NCBI GenBank assembly: GCA_041494275.1
Contig: JBGQAM010000029.1
Coordinates: 1 to 19,801 of the forward strand
Length of the DNA: 19,801 nt
Origin: COMBO-56-21 sp041494275
Lineage (GTDB): Archaea > Thermoplasmatota > Thermoplasmata > UBA10834
Direction of reading: 5' to 3'
Shown: in pieces, positions 13,128 through 18,968 of the stretch
Numbering within the stretch: the first letter of the stretch is position 1
Layout: each line of letters opens with the position of its first letter
Program-made: the position numbers and the translations under genes
Notes under the pieces: model-generated
What the model saw: the letters and a program-made list of their open reading frames with translations, nothing else
Databases searched by the model: none
Told to the model about the DNA's origin: nothing

Positions 13128-13136
13128 CATAAACAT
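13127..13136. promoter_or_regulatory. Possible bidirectional TATA element
   Basis: ACATAAACAT on plus reads ATGTTTATGT on minus. On minus it would start transcription near 13105, ahead of cysteine-rich protein A. On plus it would start near 13157, at the foot of the paired hairpins. Only position and composition support this. Confidence 0.4.
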
Positions 13137-13155
13137 TGAGGAAATGTCGCTTTTC

Positions 13156-13182
13156 TGAACCTTCTTCACGAGGGAAGGTTTA
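13156..13182 (+). other. Hairpin 1 of a mutually exclusive pair
   Basis: AACCTTC (13158-13164) pairs perfectly with GAAGGTT (13174-13180). In plus-strand RNA the stem extends with U-A and G-U outside and two U-G pairs inside to about 11 bp around a 5-nt CACGA loop. The G-U pairs become A-C mismatches on the minus strand, so a plus-strand RNA fold is favoured. Confidence 0.5.
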
Positions 13183-13206
13183 CGAAGGAATTCTTATTGT
13201 AAACCT
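13176..13206 (+). other. Hairpin 2, competing with hairpin 1
   Basis: AGGTTTAC (13176-13183) pairs perfectly with GTAAACCT (13199-13206). In plus-strand RNA the stem continues inward through G-U, A-U, a one-base bulge, A-U, G-U and G-C to an AAUU loop. Its left arm overlaps the right arm of hairpin 1, so the two cannot form together. Again the wobble pairs suit the plus strand only. Confidence 0.5.
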
Positions 13207-13234
13207 CGAGAAAGACCATAGGGAAGGAAAGGCG

Positions 13235-13339
13235 ATGGAGAAGGAGAAGCTTTCTGCGCAGCATCTCGGCGTAACCCTCGGAAACGACTTCATTACGAAG
13301 CTCTTCCTTCCTGGTCCATCCAAGGTCGAAGAGAGTTAA
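13235..13339 (+). CDS. Possible 34-codon small protein
   Basis: ATG 13235 is preceded by the purine-rich GGGAAGGAAAGG and opens a 34-codon frame (starts MEKEKLSAQHLGVTLGND, ends SKVEES) that stops at TAA 13339. It lies downstream of the two competing hairpins. I do not recognise it and there is no membrane segment. The frame continues open upstream to a TTG at 13136, which looks less likely because it would run through both hairpins. The region could equally be a non-coding RNA or nothing; coding is a guess from start context only. Confidence 0.25.
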   Translation: MEKEKLSAQHLGVTLGNDFITKLFLPGPSKVEES

Positions 13340-13385
13340 TTGAGCTTGCCTCTGTTCTTCAGCTTGGTCAGGGAATTCCTGTAAC

Positions 13386-14330
13386 TCATCGTTCCACCCT
13401 CACACCCTCAGCGCCTATTCTTGTGATCTCGGACCTGAAACCTGCCTTCTCTATGGCAGATGCGACCCTACCCTTAGTTTCATCGGTGACCAGGGCGATC
13501 ATTAGCCCTCCCCTCCCAGTTCCGGTGAGCTTCGCCCCCAACGCCCCGCTCCTAGAAGCGATATCGACTAGCTCCTCCAGTTCAGGACAGGAGACATCCA
13601 TCTCCTCAAGAAGCAGATGGTTCCTGTTCATAAGGAGTCCGATCTTCTTCAATTCCCCCTTGGCCAAGGCGGTTTCCGCCTCCTCAACGATCATGGAATA
13701 ATCATCAAGCATCTTCCTGAATCTGTCCGGATCTCTCTGCTTCTCTCTCTTGACATCCTCGACCACCTTCGTCGTGTTGCTGGTGATGCCAGTGTTGCCG
13801 ATGATAATTGATAGAACTGCCTTTGAGTGCAGCTGCCTGACGATGCCCTTCCCCGTCTTGAGATCCTTCCTGAAAAGGATGAACCCTCCATAGGAGGAAC
13901 AGCAGTTGTCGATACCGCTCGGCACCCCGTGGTATCCTTTTTCCCCCTCGTACGCTACATCGTTGATCTCGTCGATGCCTTTTCCGAGCGTGAATTCCTC
14001 GTTGAGAGCGGCCGCAATCGCGGCGCAGCTCGCCCCCGATGCCCCAACACCGCTTGCGGCGATTAAATTCCCTCCGAGCTCGATGCTGGCCTTCTCCCCC
14101 TCGAGTCGCATGACCCTGAGAATCCTCTGGATGGAATCGGACTGCTGGTCGCGCTTCTCATTTCTGTATCCTGGTGTTTCCGGCCTATTGTCCTGGAGCG
14201 AGAACTTCCCGGCCCGCTTCACCTCAGCGACGGTCCTGGCCTCGATCGCTGTGGCAATCGCTGGAAGTCCGTAGACGACGAAGTGCTCGCCGAACAGTAT
14301 CAGCTTGCCTGGGGCAGATGCCTTTGCCAC
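13386..14330 (-). CDS. Mevalonate-kinase-like GHMP kinase, copy 2 (divergent type)
   Basis: A 314-residue GHMP kinase from GTG 14330. The N-terminus is typical for mevalonate kinase (KASAPGKLILFGEHFVVYGL, Lys9). The middle differs from copy 1: motif 2 reads AASGVGASGASCAA (91-104) instead of GSGLGSSAA, the catalytic segment is YHGVPSGIDNCCSSYGGFI (Asp141), and motif 3 is LTGTGRGGLMIAL instead of TGAGGGGSMIAL. From memory, GASAA plus YHGTPSGVDN-like motifs occur in a separate mevalonate-kinase branch that includes trypanosomatid enzymes. It may be a second mevalonate kinase, a mevalonate-phosphate kinase, or act on a related alcohol. The frame is open to ATG 14420, but the extra residues look non-coding; GTG 14330 starts the domain, has no ribosome site, and sits 26 bp below a TATA box, so it may be leaderless. 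The stop is TGA. Confidence 0.88.
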   Translation of the reverse strand: MAKASAPGKLILFGEHFVVYGLPAIATAIEARTVAEVKRAGKFSLQDNRPETPGYRNEKRDQQSDSIQRILRVMRLEGEKASIELGGNLIAASGVGASGASCAAIAAALNEEFTLGKGIDEINDVAYEGEKGYHGVPSGIDNCCSSYGGFILFRKDLKTGKGIVRQLHSKAVLSIIIGNTGITSNTTKVVEDVKREKQRDPDRFRKMLDDYSMIVEEAETALAKGELKKIGLLMNRNHLLLEEMDVSCPELEELVDIASRSGALGAKLTGTGRGGLMIALVTDETKGRVASAIEKAGFRSEITRIGAEGVRVER

Positions 14331-14351
14331 GACCCATGAACCGAGTAATCT

Positions 14352-14360
14352 GGATATTAC
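14352..14360 (-). promoter_or_regulatory. Candidate TATA box for mevalonate-kinase-like copy 2
   Basis: The minus strand reads GTAATATCC, centred 26 bp ahead of GTG 14330. Transcription would then begin at the start codon itself, consistent with the absence of a ribosome-binding site. Confidence 0.5.
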
Positions 14361-14611
14361 CGTTTCGTACCGACAGGGTAAAACTCGAAAACGGATGGAA
14401 GACCATGGTGTGGGGCGCATTCAGTGGCATTTTCAAAAAGCAGCTTTCGTTCAATCTGTCACATAGTGCACAAGACTGCCCGAAGTGCTCCGATTAATGT
14501 CAATCTGCCGTGATAGAATGTCGCTTTTCCAAAACGCTGTCCGACGCCGATGTGCCTGCAGTTTCTGCAAACCTTTACGGAAAGGCAAGCGATTCCGGGG
14601 CGAGGAAGAAC

Positions 14612-15550
14612 GTGGACACGAGATCCAAGTATGTCATGGTGGCGCTCTTCAGTGCCCTCGTTGTCGCGTTCGAATCTGTATCCATCGAAGGGGCTCTCAA
14701 CATAGCGGACATCGACCTCTTCCTCGTGTCCTCCATGCCTTCGGTCATAGGCGGACTGATCCTGATGGGCATCTATCCAAAGAGCACGGTCGCCTTCACA
14801 CGCAATCTTGGCGGGCGTGGATGGCTCATCATGCTTGCGCTTTGCGTGTTCTCAGCAGTTGGCGTAATCCTTTGGTTCGATGCGGTGAGCAGGATAGGCG
14901 CCAGCAAGGAGGCCCTCCTCGGAGGAGGGTCCTCTGAGGTCTTGTTCGTCGTCATACTCTCCGCGGTGTTCCTGTCTGAGCGCTTGACGCTTCTCGAGGG
15001 CATTGGGAGCGTTCTCGTTGTGGTCGGCGTGTTCGTTGTTCTTGCGAACGTTGAGTCGGTCGGTCTGACCATCGGAGCAGGGGAGATCGAAGCGATCGTC
15101 AGCTCATTGATGCTGGGCTGCTCTGTTGTCATGGCGACATCCCTGCTGAAGACGCACGATCTAACGCCACTTTCTGGTGTGGAGTTGTTGCTCTCAGGCG
15201 TTTTGGTCATTGTTATCGGCGCGGCTGCAGGCATGATCGTCCTGCCGGAGCCGTCGGCTTGGATGATACTGATACTTCTGGGGCTGTTTCCCGCGGTCGG
15301 TCTCCTCACGTACAACGCACCGTTGCCGAAGATCGGCGCATCGCTGACTTCAGTGCTCTTCGCGCTCAACGGCATCATGACCGTCGGCGTTCAGTTGCTT
15401 GTGCTCTCAGTCGTTCCTGACGCGGACATCATGCTACCGCAGAATGTTGTACTGGCGGTCCTCGGTGGAGTAGTCGCGTTTGCCGGCGTGTACTTGCTCA
15501 ACAAAAGAGGGGAGAGACAGAAGGCGAAGCTCGGTCCTCGCCTTGTCTAG
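14612..15550 (+). CDS. DMT-superfamily (EamA-type) transporter
   Basis: A 312-residue, very hydrophobic protein with about ten membrane segments arranged as two EamA-like halves of about 150 residues each. The conserved loop GASKEALLGGGSSEVLFVVI (end of half 1) is echoed by GASLTSVLFALNGIMTVGV in half 2, the usual internal duplication of drug/metabolite transporters. Substrate unknown; exporters of metabolites or amino acids are common in the family. Start: the frame is open to GTG 14510, but the added residues look non-coding. GTG 14612 has GAGGAAG just ahead and places about five residues before the first membrane helix; ATG 14635 is a further option. It is divergent from mevalonate-kinase-like copy 2 across about 280 bp and ends (TAG) 41 bp before tRNA-Ser. 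Confidence 0.88.
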   Translation: MDTRSKYVMVALFSALVVAFESVSIEGALNIADIDLFLVSSMPSVIGGLILMGIYPKSTVAFTRNLGGRGWLIMLALCVFSAVGVILWFDAVSRIGASKEALLGGGSSEVLFVVILSAVFLSERLTLLEGIGSVLVVVGVFVVLANVESVGLTIGAGEIEAIVSSLMLGCSVVMATSLLKTHDLTPLSGVELLLSGVLVIVIGAAAGMIVLPEPSAWMILILLGLFPAVGLLTYNAPLPKIGASLTSVLFALNGIMTVGVQLLVLSVVPDADIMLPQNVVLAVLGGVVAFAGVYLLNKRGERQKAKLGPRLV

Positions 15551-15591
15551 GTGGTTTTACTTCGTCGCATCCGGTCGATCCAGAAAGAAGG

Positions 15592-15678
15592 CGCTGAGGG
15601 GGAGATTTGAACTCCCGAGGTACGGAGTACCACCAGCTCTCAAGGCTGGCGCCTTAAACCGAGCTTAGCCACCTCAGC
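15592..15678 (-). tRNA. tRNA-Ser, anticodon TGA
   Basis: Reading the minus strand, the acceptor stem is GCTGAGG/CCTCAGC with discriminator G, as expected for serine tRNAs. The anticodon stem CCAGC/GCTGG holds loop CTTGAGA, giving anticodon TGA (codon UCA). A long variable arm with stem GGTAC/GTACC marks a class II tRNA, and the T arm is GGGAG-TTCAAAT-CTCCC. There is no intron and CCA is not encoded, unlike the tRNA-Leu in this window. It lies 62 bp below the PheT stop with its own TATA-like box. Confidence 0.96.
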
Positions 15679-15701
15679 AGGATGACATCAACGCTTGCGC
15701 T

Positions 15702-15714
15702 GATATCATTATTT
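15702..15714 (-). promoter_or_regulatory. Candidate TATA box for tRNA-Ser
   Basis: The minus strand reads AAATAATGATATC, centred about 29 bp ahead of the tRNA 5' end. It stands out as A/T-rich in the short gap after PheT. Confidence 0.5.
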
Positions 15715-15740
15715 CGGAGAAGTCGATCCCACTAGCATCA

Positions 15741-17405
15741 TCATGAGCGTCTGAGGTTGCCTCTCAGCTCGAACAACCGCTCGAGGTCTAGCTCGAACGC
15801 AATCATCGGATACTTCAGCTCGAAGGCTTCTATAGTGGACGGAGACACTTCCCCGAAGATGCCGATCTTGTCGGGGCCGACCGAGACTGCGGCGCACCTC
15901 CCTTTCACGAAGCTGGGACTGTCCTCTGCGTGAACTTCCGACGCGAACCCTGCGGACGAGAGTATGGACTGCACGAGAGACTTCGCCTCGGTGAAACTCG
16001 CTTTCGAGTGGATGGCGACTCCGGCGAGAAGAGTCCTGTTCCTCACGTGTCTTACGACCTCCCCGACCTCGAAGATCCTCTGGGGGAGTTCCCGATGCTT
16101 GTTCTTCCTGAGCACGGTCATCAGGCTCGGAAGCATCGATGTGCGTACGAGGACATGGTCCTCGCTCACGGGGTTCTTGACGCGGATCGCAGTCTTGTCT
16201 TCCGCAAGGCCCATCGACACATACTGATCACTCGGATTTGATAGTGACAGAGTCACGACCTCGAAGTATCCGAATCCGACCATGATCCCCTTCACTGAGT
16301 TACCGAAGGATGTCAAGGGATCCTCTATCCCAAACGTGGCCATCTTCGGCAGGACGTTTCCGAACCGTTCAAAACCGTAGCCAATTGCCACGTCCTCCGC
16401 GAGGTCGACAGAGTGTAGCACATCCGCCCTGAACCTGGGAATGAGCACATCTATGCTTGTCCTGTTGACCGTGGCGCCATAGCCCATGCGCTTCAGGCAG
16501 TCAGCCATCTGGTCTAGTTTCAAATCCGTGCCGTTCCAGCTGTTGACATATGCGGGATCTAGCGTCATCGGCAGAGGTTTCAGGTCGGGGGCCACCACGG
16601 TCTTCCCGTCCTGCGAAATCCTGACAGTCTTGATCTTCCCTCCTCTCTCCGCCAATGCGGTTGTGAGGATATTGACCGCTACCGTCACGGCGTTGATGTC
16701 GGTGCCCGTGCAGTCGACGAAGATGTCCTTGGTGTTCTCGGTGATCGCAGTCGCGATTCCGTTGATTATGGGTGGGAAAGAAAGCACCTCGCCGTGCTTG
16801 TCCACGATCATCGGATATCTGGTCTTCCCGTCGAGGACTGAAGCGTAGGCCTTCCCCTTCTCGTGTTCTCTTAGTATCTCCGCGGGGGTCATCCTGCGGT
16901 CGCCCTGGAGAGGAACGAAGGATATCTCGTCTGGCAGCACTGCTTTGTAAGTGAAAGGAGGCTCGACAGCCGTGAAATCGTGGATGCCTATCGCCACCTT
17001 CCTGCGGTTCCGTCCAAGAGTGAGGTGAAGCTTCTCCTGAAGGTCCATCATCGATCGTATGAGAGGGTCTGTGATCTCGTTGCCTTCCACCAACGCAGAC
17101 CAGATGAAAGGTCTGACCTCCTTGACTGACGGATCGACCTCGAGGTCCACCGAGGACTCGCCAACTGCGTAGGATCTGAGGCCAGGCTCATAGCCCAGAA
17201 ACGCGCGGAACGCCCTGGCGATGCCCTCGACAGAGTACAGGTCAGGACGGTCTGGGAAGAACTCGAAAGAGAGCTCGTCGGAGGAGTCGTTCATCGACTT
17301 CAGGTCTGCACCAATCATCGGGAGGCGATCCCGTAGGACTTCCCTTGAGACCTCTTTGCCCATAAGGTCGCACAGGTCTGAGTAGCTGAAATTGATGACT
17401 GGCAT
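15741..17405 (-). CDS. pheT: Phenylalanyl-tRNA synthetase beta subunit, archaeal type
   Basis: Charges tRNA-Phe with phenylalanine as part of the PheS2-PheT2 tetramer; the beta chain carries tRNA-recognition and editing (B3/B4) domains and a catalytic-like core. The 554 residues match the archaeal/eukaryotic short form, about 550 aa (bacterial PheT is near 800). Visible segments are PVINFSYSDLCDLMGKEVSR (start), RLPMIGADLKSM, FFPDRPDLYSVEGIARAFRAFLGYE, the B5-type VLIPRFRADVLHSVDLAEDVAIGYG and a final FGEVSPSTIEAFEL. ATG 17405 gives the standard MPV N-terminus with AGGAC four bases ahead; ATG 17420 is 5 codons earlier and sits where transcription should begin, so a leaderless 559-aa form is possible. 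The frame further upstream to 17564 overlaps the MFS gene and is not used. No pheS is in the window. Confidence 0.96.
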   Translation of the reverse strand: MPVINFSYSDLCDLMGKEVSREVLRDRLPMIGADLKSMNDSSDELSFEFFPDRPDLYSVEGIARAFRAFLGYEPGLRSYAVGESSVDLEVDPSVKEVRPFIWSALVEGNEITDPLIRSMMDLQEKLHLTLGRNRRKVAIGIHDFTAVEPPFTYKAVLPDEISFVPLQGDRRMTPAEILREHEKGKAYASVLDGKTRYPMIVDKHGEVLSFPPIINGIATAITENTKDIFVDCTGTDINAVTVAVNILTTALAERGGKIKTVRISQDGKTVVAPDLKPLPMTLDPAYVNSWNGTDLKLDQMADCLKRMGYGATVNRTSIDVLIPRFRADVLHSVDLAEDVAIGYGFERFGNVLPKMATFGIEDPLTSFGNSVKGIMVGFGYFEVVTLSLSNPSDQYVSMGLAEDKTAIRVKNPVSEDHVLVRTSMLPSLMTVLRKNKHRELPQRIFEVGEVVRHVRNRTLLAGVAIHSKASFTEAKSLVQSILSSAGFASEVHAEDSPSFVKGRCAAVSVGPDKIGIFGEVSPSTIEAFELKYPMIAFELDLERLFELRGNLRRS

Positions 17406-17437
17406 CTTGTCCTGACCCATCCAAAGGAGAAGATTGC

Positions 17438-17450
17438 GGATATAATAAGG
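17438..17450 (-). promoter_or_regulatory. TATA box for pheT
   Basis: The minus strand reads CCTTATTATATCC, a good archaeal TATA box centred about 25 bp ahead of 17420. It lies between the MFS stop and pheT, so pheT has its own promoter and a leader of zero to about fifteen bases. Confidence 0.6.
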
Positions 17451-17472
17451 TTGCCAGAAGTGGCTGGTGGCA

Positions 17473-18792
17473 TTACTTCTGAGAAATATCCTTGCCTGCG
17501 CCATCCCCGTAGAGAGATTCAACTGTCGACTCATGCGCTTTCTTGGCGGTGGCCGAAGGGTCACTGGTCGTCATCTGTCGCTCATGGACGAAGACGGCAA
17601 TTATCAGAGTGGCGAACGCAAGGGCTATCGAACACAGGATTATCGGCGCCTCTGGGCTGACGACTTCGTATATGTACCCGAGGGCGAAGAAACCAACTAT
17701 GTTCCCAAACCCTTGTATCATTTGGTATGCCCCCATGACTCTTCCCCTCTCCGCTGGAAGCATCACATCAGCTAGCATGGCTCCAACGGAGGGATTCGAC
17801 ATCGCTCCGCCGAAACCTGCGATTGCAGACAGCACGAATACCTGCCAGACATCCTTCACCCATACGTTCAGCAGCAGGCCGCCGACCATAAGCGCCCCGC
17901 CAATCAGTATGAATGGCCTCCTGCCGTGTTTGTCGGACAAGGCACCAAACGGAAGAGTCGCAAGAAGCATGGCGACCAACTCGATGGAGATCGCAATCCC
18001 GACTTCGGTTTCACTCAAGTTCAGCCGGTCGTACCAATAGTATATGAGCCCCAGGTTCCAGAGCGCCTGGACGATGCCCATCACGAATCCGCGGGTCGTC
18101 ACGGCCGCCAACGCCTTGTTCTGCTGGAAGTTCCTCTTCCAGGCTCCGAACATGGCAAGAACCGATGATTTCTCATCTGCTAGGCGCATTCCCGGCTCTT
18201 TGATAAAGAACACTACTACAGCGCACACGGCAGCAAGCCCGGCAGCGATGTAGAACGGAGAGTAGAACCCCACCTGACCGGCCAAAATGCCTCCCAGCGC
18301 GGGCCCTCCAAAACCCCCCAACATTTGCGCCGTGCCCTCAGCTCCCATCGCAACCCCTCTCTTGTTCTCTGGGACAAGATCGATGGTCAAGGCGAACGCG
18401 GCCGGGGTCACCAACGCCGCGCCCAGACCCTCCAGGACCCGCAGGATGGCGAACTGCCAGGACGTCGAGATCAGGACCAATGCGATTGTTGTCAGGGAGA
18501 ATGTCAGAGTTCCAGCCATAATCAGAGGCTTTCGTCCAACTCGATCTGCCAGGTATCCTGCAGGAATCATACCCAACGCGAACGACAGGGCGAAAAGAGA
18601 GTAAGTGGTCCCTAGCTGAGCGGCGTCCATGTGCAGGTTCTGCTCGGCGAACTTCGGCATGATGGGAGACAATATGCCGAACCCCAGGGAGACCACTGCC
18701 AGCGACAGCATCAGGATGGAGAAGTCTCTCGAAAGGGCCAACGCGTTCAGGATCCCTGTGCCTGGTTTGTCCTTCTTCTTCGTGTTCTCCAT
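17473..18792 (-). CDS. Major facilitator superfamily transporter, 12-segment drug-efflux type
   Basis: A 439-residue protein (441 from ATG 18798) with about twelve membrane helices and a charged C-terminal tail (TAKKAHESTVESLYGD). The MFS motif A is clear in the first half (GYLADRVGRKPLI, between helices 2 and 3) and repeated in the second half (GALSDKHGRRPFI). Helix 5 carries a motif-C-like GGFGGPALGGILAG, typical of antiporters, which fits the multidrug-efflux (DHA1) group; the substrate is unknown. AGGGT lies six bases before ATG 18792 and directly against ATG 18798, so the shorter start is preferred. It is divergent from the KaiC-like gene across about 175 bp. The stop is TAA, 68 bp ahead of pheT. 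Confidence 0.92.
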   Translation of the reverse strand: MENTKKKDKPGTGILNALALSRDFSILMLSLAVVSLGFGILSPIMPKFAEQNLHMDAAQLGTTYSLFALSFALGMIPAGYLADRVGRKPLIMAGTLTFSLTTIALVLISTSWQFAILRVLEGLGAALVTPAAFALTIDLVPENKRGVAMGAEGTAQMLGGFGGPALGGILAGQVGFYSPFYIAAGLAAVCAVVVFFIKEPGMRLADEKSSVLAMFGAWKRNFQQNKALAAVTTRGFVMGIVQALWNLGLIYYWYDRLNLSETEVGIAISIELVAMLLATLPFGALSDKHGRRPFILIGGALMVGGLLLNVWVKDVWQVFVLSAIAGFGGAMSNPSVGAMLADVMLPAERGRVMGAYQMIQGFGNIVGFFALGYIYEVVSPEAPIILCSIALAFATLIIAVFVHERQMTTSDPSATAKKAHESTVESLYGDGAGKDISQK

Positions 18793-18868
18793 GCCCATAC
18801 CCTAATCAACAACGGCGGTCATTCAAGTACTTCGATGCGGTCACTTGTGGCTTCCCGTTGGTCACCAT

Positions 18869-18888
18869 TACCACGGGGCGTTACCACG
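18869..18888 (+). repeat. Direct repeat TTACCACG beside the KaiC-like gene promoter
   Basis: TTACCACG occurs at 18869-18876 and 18881-18888, twelve bp apart, immediately ahead of the GGAAAAATATAAGG promoter element. A 9-bp symmetrical TGGTCACCA lies just before it. The placement suggests a regulator site, but the repeat is short. Confidence 0.3.
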
Positions 18889-18891
18889 AGG

Positions 18892-18903
18892 AAAAATATA
18901 AGG
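18892..18903 (+). promoter_or_regulatory. TATA box for the KaiC-like gene
   Basis: AAAAATATAAGG preceded by CGAGG (BRE-like purines) is the strongest TATA match in the window. Transcription would begin near 18923, leaving a leader of about 45 nt before ATG 18969. Confidence 0.6.
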
Positions 18904-18968
18904 CTACCCTACCTAAATCAAGACTCTGACGGCGTGCTAGTTCTGTCCATTGCCGAAGGCGACTCAAA

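Noticed and set aside
14331..14611. Coding content in the gap between mevalonate-kinase-like copy 2 and the DMT transporter
   Set aside because: Only promoter-like elements and short frames without ribosome sites were found; the long frames entering it are upstream extensions of the flanking genes.
17406..17564. Extended PheT N-terminus
   Set aside because: It overlaps the MFS gene, lies upstream of the TATA box, and the standard archaeal N-terminus starts at 17405.
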